Assembly (NCBI RefSeq): GCF_015832195.1
Contig: NC_052046.1
Location: 17,910,161 to 17,974,160, forward strand
DNA length: 64,000 nt
From: Motacilla alba alba
Taxonomy: Eukaryota; Chordata; Aves; Passeriformes; Motacillidae
Direction of reading: 5' to 3'
Shown here piece after piece: positions 10,330-21,900 of the stretch (position 1 is its first letter; every line of letters begins with the position of its first letter). Below the pieces are notes generated by a model. The model made no database searches, had not been told where the DNA came from, and was given only the letters and a program-made list of their open reading frames with translations. A program made the position numbers and the translations under genes.

Positions 10330-12990
10330 CAATATAATCTTCAAACTAACAGGAGCTGGAAGCCACCATGCTGCTAGAGGGCTACAAGCTAGTTGCCTTT
10401 AGTTTCCTAGTTGCCTGGTGGGATGAATCCCATGATGAGTGTGGCTACCAATAGCTACAGGCTGTTCAGAAGGGACAGGCAGGGATCTCTGTGGGTTGCC
10501 CTCTACATCCAGAAATGAATGGAATGTGAAGGGCTGCCTCTGAAGAACAGCCAGAAACAGATCAAAACTTCATGGGTGAGAATCAAAGACTGAGGTAACA
10601 CAGGGAACCTTGTGGATGGAGTCTGTTAGAGGCTGCCTGATCAGGGAGAGCCTGTTGACAGCAACACCTTCTTGCTCTAGCACAGGAGGCACTGAACTCA
10701 CCAGATCTCATCCTGCTGGGGCTCTTCAACCTGCAACATCTGCTGGAAAAGAAGCACAGTGAGCTGCAGGCAATCCAGGGGACTACTGGAATGCACGGAG
10801 GATAACTTCCTAAGCCAGGTAATGGACAGCCCTGACAGAGGGGATGTGTTCCTGGACCTAATGGTCACCAGTGCAAGTGAGCTCATGGGTGATGTCAAGG
10901 ATGGAGGCAGCCAGGGCTGCAGTGAACATCACTGCTGGATCTGCAGTCCCGAGAAATATGGGATAGGTGAAGAACACAGTCAGAACCCTGAATTTTAGGA
11001 AAGCAAACTCCAGCTGCTCAAGGAATTTGTCAGTAGGATGACATGGGAAACTGCCTTATGGACAAGGGAGCAGAACAAAACTGGCAGATCTTTATGGACA
11101 GTTTCCTTAGATCACAAACCTCTTATCTGTAAGAAACCAGATAAGGAGGGGGTGGACATGGATGAGTCAAGATCTGCTGATCAAACTAATGGGCAAGAAT
11201 GCACAGACAATGGAAAGAGGGACAAGTGTCCCTGGAAAGAATGTAGCAATGCTGCCTGGTTGTGTAGGGATGGGAGGATCAAGGCCAAGGTGCTCTTGGA
11301 GCTGAATTTTACAAGAGACAAAGAAAAACGGGAAGGGTTTCTACAGCAAGAAAAGGAAGGTCAAAGAAGGATTACTGTTCCCCATTAAACAAGGCTGGCA
11401 AACTGGTAACAACAGATGAGCAGAAGCTGAAATACTGAGTAGTTTTTGCCTCAAGTCTTCAATGTCAATCTCTCTTTGCAAACCTCTCAAGTCAGAGCAC
11501 TGCAAGACAGGGATTGGGGGAGTAAGACCCTGAACATACATAAGTCTATGGGATCTGATGAGGTCCCATATTCCTGAGGAAATTTTCTGATGTAGTTGCC
11601 AAGCTATTCTCCATTATATTTGAAAAGTCGTACAGTCAAAGGATGTCTCCTCTAACTGGAAAAAGGAAAATATTGCATCTCTTTTTATAAAGGGTAGGCA
11701 GGAGGACCTGAGAACTACTGACCTGTCAGACTGCCTATGGAACATATGCTCCTAGAAGCTGTACTAAGGAACATGGAAAAGAGTGAGGCAATTCAAGACA
11801 ACTAGCACCACTTTGCCAAGAGGAATTCCTGTCTGACTAATCCAGTGGCCTGCTATAATTAAGTGACTCCATCACTGGACAAGGAAAGTCCAGATATCAT
11901 TTATCTGGACTTCTGTAAAGTCCTTGACTCTATCCCCCATGACATCCTTCTCTTCAAATTGGAAAGAGATAGATTCAATTATTGGACAGTCCCATCCAGA
12001 GGGTGGTGGTCAATGGCTCAGAGTCCCACTGGACATCAGTGACAAGTGGTGTCCTCAGGGCTCTCTACTGGGACCAGAGTCATTTTAATATCTTCATCAA
12101 TGACATAGACAAATGGATTGAGTGCACCCTCAGCAAGTTTGGAGATGACCCCAAGCTGAGTGGTGCTGTTAACACATGAAGGATGGGATGTCATCCAAAG
12201 GGACCTGAATAAGCTGGAGAACGGGCCCATGGGAGCTCCATGAGATTCAACAAGACCAGTGCAAAGTGCTGCATCTGGATCAGAGCAACCCCTGGTCTCA
12301 ACACAGGCTGGGGATGAACAGATCCAGAGCAGCCCTGGGGAGAAGGACTTGGGGGTGCTTGTAGGTGAGAGGCTGGACATGACCCAGTCATGGGCACTCA
12401 CAGCCCAGAGAGCCAAACGTATCCTGGGCTGCATCCAGAGCAGTGTGGGCAGTGGGGAAGGGAGGGGATTCTGCCCCTCTGCTCTGCTCTGGTGAGACCC
12501 ACCTGGAGCCCTTCACCCAGAACCAGAAAGACGTGGTTTGTTAGTGCAGGTCTATAGGATGGCCACCAAAATGATTAGATGGATAGAACACCTTCCCATG
12601 ATGAAAAGCTGAGAGAATTTGGGTTGCTTAGCCTGGAGGAGAGAAGGTTCCAGGGAGACCTTGTAGCACTTTCAAGTACCTAAAAGGATTTTACAAGGGC
12701 ATGTAGTGATAGGACAAGGGGGAATGGCTTTAAACAGAAAGAGGTTGGTTAGGCCTATATAAAAGGAAAATATTTTTTGCAGTGTGGGTGGTGAAACATT
12801 GGAATAAGTTTCCTGGAGAAGTTGTGGATGTCTTGTTTGCAGAAACTTTTAAGGTTAGGCTGGATGGGACTTTTAGCAACCTAACATAATTGAAGATGTC
12901 CCTAATTGCTGGGGGTTAGGCCTAGATGATCTTCAGAAGTTCCTTCCAACTCAAACCATGATTTTGTTCCTATTGTATGATCTTGTAATG
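10330..12990 (+). mobile_element. CR1 LINE, long copy spanning endonuclease to 3' end
   Basis: This is the longest retrotransposon in the window, about 2.6 kb. In order it shows the ORF2 endonuclease start ('GCTGGAAGCCACCATGCTG' at about 10353), the endonuclease to RT linker, the RT core at 11.9-12.2 kb, the ORF2 C-terminal region at 12.3-12.7 kb and a 3' UTR. The end near 12960-12990 carries the CR1 'TTCCTTCCAACTC' motif and decayed terminal repeats. The 5' UTR and ORF1 are missing, so it is truncated like most CR1 copies, though less than usual. Many frameshifts and stops make it inactive. The 5' limit is approximate; matching text fades upstream of about 10330. Confidence 0.93.
10350..12870 (+). 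pseudogene. Decayed CR1 ORF2 (endonuclease / reverse transcriptase)
   Basis: The ancestral ORF2 protein nicked target DNA with an AP-type endonuclease and copied the CR1 RNA with a reverse transcriptase. Remaining pieces in order: an endonuclease stretch 'MLLEGYKLVA' then 'WWDESHDE' (10370-10440), with the usual acidic residue just before WWDE lost; a 79-codon frame at 10759-10998 ('LECTEDNFLSQVMDSP'); a 116-codon frame at 11038-11388 containing 'KAKVLLELNFTRDKEK'; RT motif A as 'YLDFCKVLDSIPHD' (11902-11943), which keeps its aspartate; and RT motif C as 'FGDDPKLSG' (12138-12164), in place of the usual FADD. Frames change repeatedly, so no protein can be made. Motif A and motif C lie in different frames. 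Confidence 0.9.
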
Positions 12991-14006
12991 TTCAGCATTT
13001 GCAATAAGACTGGAAAACAGTTTTGAGGTTTGCACTTCTTAAGATGCTTTAAATATTTTCCCCTCTACTGTGTAAGCTGTTCTGAGTGAAACTAGCCTCT
13101 GTAACCAGCGCAGTCCATGCAAATACCCAAAGTTACTGGGGCAGTAACTAAGTAGACACCTGATACAACTTGCTCTGATGGGCAGCATCTGGGTTAGCTA
13201 TGCTGGTGGCTTTGGGTGTTGTGGGCAGGACCTGGGAGCACAGACCTGCAGTTATTTTCATGGTTAGGGTCTTAGTGAACCTCACCCTAACAAACAGCCC
13301 AGAGTTTAGTGTTTTCATGGAAACAGGAATGCACAGTTGATCCTTCAATGCCCATGTAGACTCCCTGGAGCATGAGTAGTGTCTAAGTGCACTATTTTTT
13401 TGCATAAGTGGATTATGATCAGTAAAGCTAATTATACAAATAGCTAATCACAGTCACATGCCTTTCAGATTTTTATGTGCTTGTTGAAGTGTTTTCCTGT
13501 AGACTGCAGAAACAGATTTGTTTCAGATGTGCTGCATCAGATCTGTGTGTAAAAAGTGCTGTTTCTGTACGTGAAATATGGAAATTTCTGGTCCTCTCTC
13601 ACAGGGATGGCACAGTGTTTAATAGGAGTGGAATGTTTTGTTCTTATTGCAGAGTTTCATTTCAGGCCAAATAGGATTTCATATCGTGGACAGCTATCCC
13701 AGGCTATTTTATGTTCCCATAAAGCAGTAGTCTGATGGACTGTTTTCCACTACTTGACTAACTTTGAGATTGATGGCTTTAAAAGAAGTCCTGATTTAAA
13801 AGAATGTTACTCCTATAAGAAAGAACATGCTATTCTTTAAGTAGATCAAAACTTTATGATTGGAGAGGTTCATGCTATTCTTAAATAAATTTGAGAAGTA
13901 TTTTAATATCTTTTATTAAGCTCACAGTTACACATTTATGTGGTGGCTGTTTAATGAGTACTGCATGATTAAGGATATGAGCATTAGAACAAAATTATTT
14001 AATTAA

Positions 14007-14077
14007 CTGATTTTTTTTCACTTTATAGGAAGCTGATTTTTTCACTTAATAGGAAACTGATTTTTTTTTCACTTTCT
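14007..14077 (+). repeat. Three-copy tandem repeat of about 25 bp
   Basis: The units start CTGATTTTTT, continue with CACTT and end in ATAGGAA. Copies start at 14007, 14033 and 14057 and differ mainly in T-run length and a few bases. The third copy is partial. Confidence 0.88.
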
Positions 14078-14169
14078 GTTTATGAACAGAAACACACGGC
14101 GAATGGCTCATTTTCAATAAATTACAACTTACCAAGATCAAAAGGCCTTTATAGCATTAACAGCTGCAG

Positions 14170-14191
14170 TAATACATAAGTAATACATAAG
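14170..14191 (+). repeat. Two-copy 11-bp tandem repeat
   Basis: TAATACATAAG occurs twice in a row and is followed by a partial third copy (TAATTA). Confidence 0.85.
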
Positions 14192-15300
14192 TAATTAAAA
14201 AGCATCCTTTTGATGCTTTTTACTACTATACTAATATTAGTCGAATCTGGCCTATTTGTATGTTAATGAACAGAATTTCATAAGGAACAAACCTACAATG
14301 GCATTTCTACCCTGACTTCCCCAGATATTCAGAGTAGAAAGAAGTTTAGTATGCTTTTATCCTCCTTAAGAAGCAGTTTTGTTTCAGTCAATGAAGTAAA
14401 ATTTCAGATTTTATTACAAAACAAATATAACTGTCGGAAAACAAAACCCCATTGAATTTGCAGAGAGCTGGAAGTGTTTCTGAAAGATGACCGTGTATAG
14501 ATTGTAGACCCTACCCTACTTTTTCAGGAAGAGATTTTGATTATCACTGATCAGGACATTGCATGAAGAGGAAAGCAAAGAAACAAGACTTATGTGAATA
14601 GTCATTGTTTTTTTACCAGAAAGGATATTATTCTTGAGAAGGTAAATGTAGTTTGATATGCTATGTATGTCAATCATACAATAGTTAGCATGAAGGTCCT
14701 TTTGGAACTGCTTTTTATGGGCAGTATAGAGCCAGATTTATTATACATACAGTAATCTGCTAAATCAGTCCTCTGAGAAGTGGAAGAAGTGGCAGGCTAG
14801 AAATGTCAGAACTAGATCAAGTTCTTGCGCTGCACTTTATGGTGAAATTGGAGTCTCACAGGTGCTACAGGGCTCCACGGTGAGAGCAAGCCTGGGCCAG
14901 CAGACCCTGCTCCCTTTTGCAAGGAAGCTTGTACTTTTCCTGCATGGAGCCAGTGGCAGCTGTGGCATTTTCTTGCTTAGAATTCAGCACAATACAGACA
15001 CACAACCTACTGGATATATTTTGGCACAGCATAATTAGTAAGTTTTAACCATGTTTTTTATAAGATAATGAGAGAATAGCATGGGGAAGCCCAAAGGACT
15101 GTGAAGTTGAGTCTGTCACCAGAAAGCATCAAAGTGATTGCTGTGATTACTCTGTCCAAAATAATACTTCTGGCTCAGGATACCTCTCCTGCTTTTGTAT
15201 TTTTGACCTACCCCAGCTGCATCTTTGCCGTATCTATTGTGCTCCAGAACAGAGGGGAAGAACAGCAGCTGGGTGTTGTGGTGTGGATTCACTTCTATTT

Positions 15301-15356
15301 GTATTGTTTTCCCCGTTTGCATTGTTCTCCCCATTTTGTAATGTTCTCCCCAGTTT
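15301..15356 (+). repeat. Three 18-19-bp tandem units in the LTR U3
   Basis: Units run 15301-15318, 15319-15337 and 15338-15356. Each contains ATTGTT or AATGTT followed by a CTCCCC or TTCCCC core and T-rich spacing. Repeats of this kind in U3 often act as enhancer repeats; that role is inference here. Confidence 0.85.
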
Positions 15357-15702
15357 GTAATCCCAAACCCTCATTGATGGTTCAGCCCTGGTTTCCCCCT
15401 CTTCCAGAATTGGTTCCCTCCAGTTCTGGGCAAGCTGCCAAGCCCGTGTCCCCACCCCGGTTCCCTTGACAACTGACCCACTTGTTACATTTTCCTCTCC
15501 TCCCGGGCCCTGTCCATCTCCCGAAACCCCGCCCACTCTTCCAGAAACTTCTCCCTTTCCCTGAGGGTGATTGGACAGGAACCCCGGGCCCCTCCCTAGT
15601 CCGTGTCTTATTGGTTTTAGTCTAGGTCAGTCATGTATCACCCCACTCTGTAGTCTTCCCCCATTGGCTCGTGTAATGTATCAATGTCTGTGTGCCACCC
15701 CC

Positions 15703-15710
15703 TTTATATA
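15703..15710 (+). promoter_or_regulatory. TATA box of the LTR
   Basis: TTTATATA lies about 36 bases downstream of the third inverted CCAAT box (ATTGG at 15663-15667) and about 51 bases upstream of the poly(A)-like CATAAAG. This is the usual LTR spacing, predicting a start site near 15735-15740. Confidence 0.7.
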
Positions 15711-15992
15711 CCGGTGTTCTTCGTTCCTCTGGGTCTTCCCTCGTGAACTCCCCCAGGGACCATAAAGCCCCTGGACTGCGTTCACTTGTGGAGACCCTCT
15801 TTTCTTATTGCTTCATCCTCTCTTCGCCGCTCCCCGCACCGCTGCCACTGCCTGTCGACGGCGCTGCCCAGACGCCCCGGCGCATCAGGGTAGTGCCCTC
15901 CGCTGCTGGCTGCTGCTGTGCTCCCAGCTAGCCGGTGCCGCCTCCTCCCCACTGCTGGGGGAGTAGAGGGACTTCGACTCCGCAGCGCGGCA

Positions 15993-18900
15993 GTTGGGGG
16001 TGGGTCTTGCACTAGTCCAAGCTGCTGTATGCAACTGGAGTTTTTAGCTTTTTCCTTAGCCTCTGATATTAGGAGATGGAACTCTAAGTCGTGTATCGCC
16101 AGAATTCTAAAGATTTGACTCAGATTTCTGCTGTTGGGTGAATTAACAACACAATCTTGGTGAGCTCTAGCCACTGAAGAACAACATACATTTCCATTCT
16201 ATGTGGTCCTATCGCTAACTTTTTTGAGAAATCATTCCTTGGGGTTTCTCCTTGTAAGTGGTTTTCCTGCACATGCTGCCTTTTCACTGTCAGCCACAGT
16301 CACAGCAGAACCATTGGCATCTTCTGAACTACAACTAGATCCTTCCAGAGTCACATGGAAGAGCTTTGGAAGGGCACAGAAAAGGGACAAAACTACTTGT
16401 CTGCAGTAAGTCAATAAAAATAGAGAAGTAAGTACCTCTGCAGCACTACAGAGGGTAAGTGTATCCAAATATCCTGTTCCTGAGAACATTACAGGGGCAA
16501 TGTAAGCCTGCACACTAAATGCACCAGCCATTGAAACACCTTTGAAGGAAGTCATCAGGGACAACCAAACACCTACAGCCCCCACTTCTCTCCTGTAGCG
16601 CATTTTATTGCTCCCAGATGTGCACAGTGGTTAGCTAAGGAGAAGAGGCACATAACCCTGTACCTGCTGAAATTGTGACCCTAAAAATGAATTTTGAAGA
16701 CCCTTTTATTCACACTCTTGGAAGCTTGATTCCTTGGGAAAGTGTGAAGCTGAGATATGGGGACTATTCATGTTCTGTTGTCTTAGAAAATAAAAGATTG
16801 TGAGAGGATAAACAGCAGATTAACTAATTTATTTACTTCTGTCCTATGAAAGTTATATTTCCCGCAATTGGCCATTTAATGATATTTAGCTGTTATCTGC
16901 ATTTGGATGTAGTTTTATTTTTTTACAAATTGCTCAGGCACTCTTATATTTACAAATAGAGGGGGACTAGGAGCTCTTTCTTGGTTCTTTGTGTTCCCAC
17001 TTCTTGTTGTTTTCTTGTTGTAGTTGTGCTTTTGAAAGGTGCATGGAAATTAGTTTCATGTAATTTCCCCTAAAGTGATACTTAAGAATGTGTCTGTGTT
17101 GGCACTGCAGTGATATGGGCAATATGTACTCTAACATAAAAGGACAAAATGATCTGTTCTTCTCTAAATTCAGATGAAGTGAAAAACTCAAGTCCATCTA
17201 TATTAACAGTCTTACACTTGTCTTTTCTGCTGCTGTCTTGGGTCACAAGCATGACTGAAATACAGAAGCGAAGTGATATTTTTTGTTTTTCTCATTAAGT
17301 AAAATACGTTACAGATAAATTTTAAACCAGGCTGTAAAAAACTAAAAATTGCCTTAAAATCTGTTTTTTTGTTGTGGAAAATACAGTTTTTTTCTGTCAA
17401 CACCGAAGTTTACTGTGCTATCACATGGATGACAGCACATCTACTTTTCCAGGTACTGATATGCTACTTTGCTGTATCATGACAACATGAGTTTTAACTC
17501 TTTGAGCTGAAATGCTAACCATTGTATGTCTGTCTCAATCTGTTTTTTTTTTTTGCCAAGGATTAGGATGGGAAAGGTTTTGCAATTAAATAAAAAGGTA
17601 TTTCAAATTATGAATCAGAGGAAAAAGCTCTCCTTGATACTATGGCTATTTAAAAAACCCTGAAACACTTTAAGGTTCCCATGGTTCAGAAAAGAAGCTT
17701 TTTCATGTCATAAAAAACAGGTTTGGAGGTTTTTTTTTTTTTGTAATGTAGGATTTGTGTTTCTACTGTTTTCAGGACAATTTTTCTTACCCAGGTCAGC
17801 TTATGATATTCTCTTTTTAACTAAAATCCCGTGTCCAAAATGGGGTACAGCAAAACCCCTAGACCTTGTTCTTAATGAGGACCTAAACCTGAGGGTAAGA
17901 GGAGCACTGTGAATAAAATCTAATGTCAAATAGCATCAAGCAGTATCAAATCCAGAACTTCAAGGCATAATCTTGTATGTCAGTGTTGGAGCACTTGACA
18001 GCAGTTTGCATTTATGAAGACTACACTTTGAAAGGTTTTTTAAAGGAAAAAAGCTATCCAGAAGTAAAGCCTTATTCCTGGTGGAAAATTACCATTATAT
18101 TTAATGCCCTTTATCCAGTTTTTCATTTCATCTCTGAAGTGAGTATGAAGAAATATGTGAGCTGAAAGAAAAGGAGAGATATAAAGTAACTTGCTGAAGG
18201 CCATGCAATAATTCAGTGGTAAACTGGAATGAAATTCACAATACTGTAACTGCATCTCAGTGATTTGCATGGGACACTGTGCCACTTCTTGCTGAAATCT
18301 ACTGCAGTGCCCTGTCCTGTTTGGTGAGTAGTTTTGAAACTCAGAATAGCTTCCCTAAGCAGATGCAGTATTCATGAGGCAACATTTGCTGTACACCTCT
18401 AAAACATAAATCTTAGGGCAGATAGTTGTTCAAATATTACTTTCAGCTGTCTGGAAGTTTGGTTTTTTTTTTATTTCTGCTGGTGTAGGATGCTGGCAAA
18501 AGTTGCATTGGAAGGGATTTTCATCTTCTACTAATAACACAAAATGGAATAAGGGAGTCTGATGTCATCTGGAGAAGTTAATTTACATATACCACTTCTC
18601 CCTTGCCAATAAATACAAACAGATGGCACCTTGTTGTTCTATCTACTCAGTTGCCAGCATCTGAGGAATTTCAGGATCTAGCATCTACCACTGGTGCCTT
18701 TCTTGTTCAATTATTTCTGTTATGGATATTTTAACAGGAACTTTGTTCTCATTTTATTAACAATTACATTTTGAACAGGAAATTGTAGCATGCATTCAGT
18801 TCTTGTTCAAAATAACAGAATTTTATACTTACAACTATTATTCATGTCAAACAAAATGGATATAAAGTTCATATATTGTTGAGACAAAAGATGAATTACA

Positions 18901-21900
18901 CAGAATATAAACCCAAAGTCCTGGTGGTTTTGTAGTTAACAGAAACATCCTAATTAACACCATATATAAGCTTTGCTTTTCAAATTGCTGATTTTGACAG
19001 GGTTAGTGAGTCAACCTAAGTTTTAAGGTGAGATAGGCTGCAGAGAAAAGGTTTGAAATCTGACAGTAAGTCAGGTTATTTTTATGTAACCTCTCCTGAG
19101 CAATTAAGCTGCATTTTAGCTTAAAGTGTAACACTTGCAGAAACTACATCTCATATATTTTCCTGGTCTTCTGTTTGTTTTGACATATCTTTCAAAATAG
19201 GTGTATGAAAATAAACAAGCTGGGGCAATATAGGCTCTATCTGTTCACTGTTTCCCCTTGCAGAGTTTGCAAGATTTAACCTGCTTTTGTGATATCTCAG
19301 TGGTGAATCTTCACAGTTTCATTTAATGTAGTAAAATTTCACCCAGTCAAGAGGCTGTTTTGAGTAAATGGGAAGTTGTTTCTGGGAGATATGTTATGGC
19401 AGAAAACTGATGTAACATCAAAACGGGGAACGGTGTTCTCTCTTCCTGGGAATGGGATCTTCTTCTCTGGCCAATGGTCCTCATAGGACATACTGTTCCA
19501 CCAGCTTGTAAGCTATATACCATGATAAGTCCTGCACATAAGTACATAATTTTAAAGCATATTCTGAGATAAAAAGAGTGAGAATAGTCTCAGCATAGTT
19601 TGGCAGGATTTGGCTGGGTGTGAGCTTGAACACTCTCTGTTTCACCTGGATTGTAGCGTTTGTTCCTCTCTAAAATACTTACATTTGTATGCATACAATA
19701 TAGGAGTGGCCCAGGTTGTCTTCTCTTGGCAGTGTTCTCACAGTGCAGTTTGGGCCATGCGCTCCCCTGTGTTTGGTTGCATCCCCATCTGGGAGGCCAC
19801 AGGATGCTCCTGAGGATTCATGTACAAATCTATGCTGGATACCCTTTCTATATCCAAAATAAGAATTACAAAGGCCAGTCTCTTTTTCAGCTGTTTTCTG
19901 CTGCTTGGATCCAGACACCTGGAGACTGGCAGTCCCAGGCAGCAAGTGGCTGCCCGTGGCACCAGTTTGTCTCTACCTTCTTGGCAGCAGCATGTGAAAA
20001 TGCCTGAAACCCATGGATATTTGGTAGTGTGCCTGCATGCAGGTTTACAGCTTCTGTGCAGCACTATGTACACAGCTGCTGTGATGTGCATTTGATGTCT
20101 TCCCTGCATCCAGGAATGTTTGATTTCTCAGCTCATGAAGCTTCTTCCTCTTGGCCTTTACAATGTGGCAATTCTGCAAGCGATGTGCTGGGTAGCAGAG
20201 AGGGGTGTCCACATCTAGACCTAACCATGAAGAACAAATGTATCTGAGGGCCTTATCAAAATGAAATTGAAAAACATGAGATTAGCAGATGGGTTTGTAG
20301 CCAGCCCAGGAGATTTTTGTCATTGTGTTTCCCCAGCTGTCTTCCCCAACACTATGTTAGAGTGTAGTTCAGCATTTCCACGTGGAGTTTGGGTGCCGCA
20401 GCTATCCCATCATGTTTGCAAAGATTCTTATTTAACTGGGTTATTAAATTGGTTTAGATTAACTTGTTTACCTCTTTCTGTTTTGGGAAAGGAATGGATG
20501 TTTTTTGTTTCCTTTTTTCTTAAAATTTAACCTAGGTAGTTTCACTGGATGTACTTATACCATACATCTCAGATTGGTTGCATAAATCTGACTTACGGTT
20601 CAAGGACAAGTGGGCAGAAGAAACTGGTATCTCCTAAACTGGTTTAGTTACCAGAGACAGTGACATTGAAAGATCCATCTTTTGTTGTTGATTAATTAAA
20701 ATAGATACCTACATTTTAACCCTTTCAACTGTCCACCTGCAGCAGCTGAACCCAGACTGAATTTCTCTATATCTGCTTTGAAAGAATAAATAAGCATTAA
20801 AATCTACAGAAGGCACACAAAAGTAATGCATAGATGTGATAACACGATAACCATTCCATGTGCACTTTTACCTGTTCTTCATATTTAATAAGTGCCTATG
20901 TAGAGATTTAAATCTCTGGGGTTCTGCTTAGATGTGTGCTTCTTTCAAGTAAATACACCAATTTTACAGGTGGGAAAACTGAGACACAAGAGAGATTTAA
21001 TAATTTGCCTGAATAAAATAATGCTGTAAGAATTTTTTTTGAATCAAGCAGTAGCTCATACCCCTCTCCCATGGAGAAGAACTGCATTCTTGTGCCAGGA
21101 CCCTCTTCAGCCACATATGGAAAGTGTACACAGTCTTTATTTGCAGCATCCTGGGGAGTGGTGGGTGGCTCCAGCACCAAGATAAAACTGTGCTGTTCAG
21201 AAACAGGGAACACTGGAGGCTGTGCCTGTGCCAGTGGGTTTGGGCTGCTGTGCTGTAGTAGAGTGCGGTGCTCATGTCCTCACACAGTGCATGGCCAGGC
21301 CTTGGCTGTCCTCCACGTACATACAGACAAGCCAGTTGTGCTTGTCTGTGCAGGCAGGCGTGCCCATAAAAACCTTCATGTTTGTTGCTTATTCTGCTTT
21401 TAAGCCATTTGTGATATTTTCTGTCCTGTGATTGAAAGCATGATTGCAGCATGTACAGTTGTACATGAACTAGCTTTAATTTAGCTAACTTGGATATTAA
21501 TAGCAACAAAATTGTACTCTAGGCTATAGATATCCTCCAGAGAACCTGGCAGATTGCACAGTAATTAGGTGCATGTTTTTGTTGCTAACTCCAGTCATGG
21601 TACCTTGAGTACAGCTACAGGTGCTCTAGATGTATCTCCAGAGTGTGAAAAAACATTGCCTTAGTCTGAGCAGCGGTTTTGAGCTGTATTAGTTATGCGT
21701 AGGTGATCCTAACTTCTGAAGTATGGTATATATTTGTTCTGTATAGGGATTTATACAGCAGTAGGGAGCATAGGATGTTGAGCATCTTCTGGTTGTGTCT
21801 ACAGTAATCACCTCCCCAAGGGTAAAGTGTGCCATGGAGAGCTCCTGACACATGCACTGTCCTGGGCTGAGACTAGAAGAGGGAACATCAGGAATGTACA

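Larger units (their letters stand above)
12991..15273. other. Unique AT-rich DNA with short tandem repeats
   Basis: No coding frame longer than about 85 codons is present. AT-rich stretches occur at 13.8-14.3 kb. Two short tandem repeats (14007-14077 and 14170-14191) are listed separately. Nothing else was recognised. Confidence 0.55.
15274..15992 (+). mobile_element. Probable solo LTR of an endogenous retrovirus, sense
   Basis: The segment starts TGTTGTGGTG and could end GCGCGGCA, giving the canonical TG...CA limits. Six-base flanks GCTGGG (15268-15273) and GTTGGG (15993-15998) match at five of six positions, consistent with a worn 6-bp target-site duplication. Inside are three 19-bp tandem units (15301-15356), three inverted CCAAT boxes (ATTGG at 15570, 15610, 15663), a TATA box (TTTATATA, 15703-15710) and an ATAAAG polyadenylation-like signal (15762). 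A U5-like, CpG-rich end follows from about 15790. The order U3, TATA, poly(A) signal, U5 is that of a retroviral LTR. No internal gag, pol or env sequence follows. The 3' limit is less certain than the 5' limit because the duplication is imperfect. Confidence 0.72.

Noticed and set aside
20997..21509. 170-codon minus-strand open frame
   Set aside because: Overlaps several plus-strand frames of similar length; no recognisable domain; composition rich in Cys, His and Trp is not protein-like.
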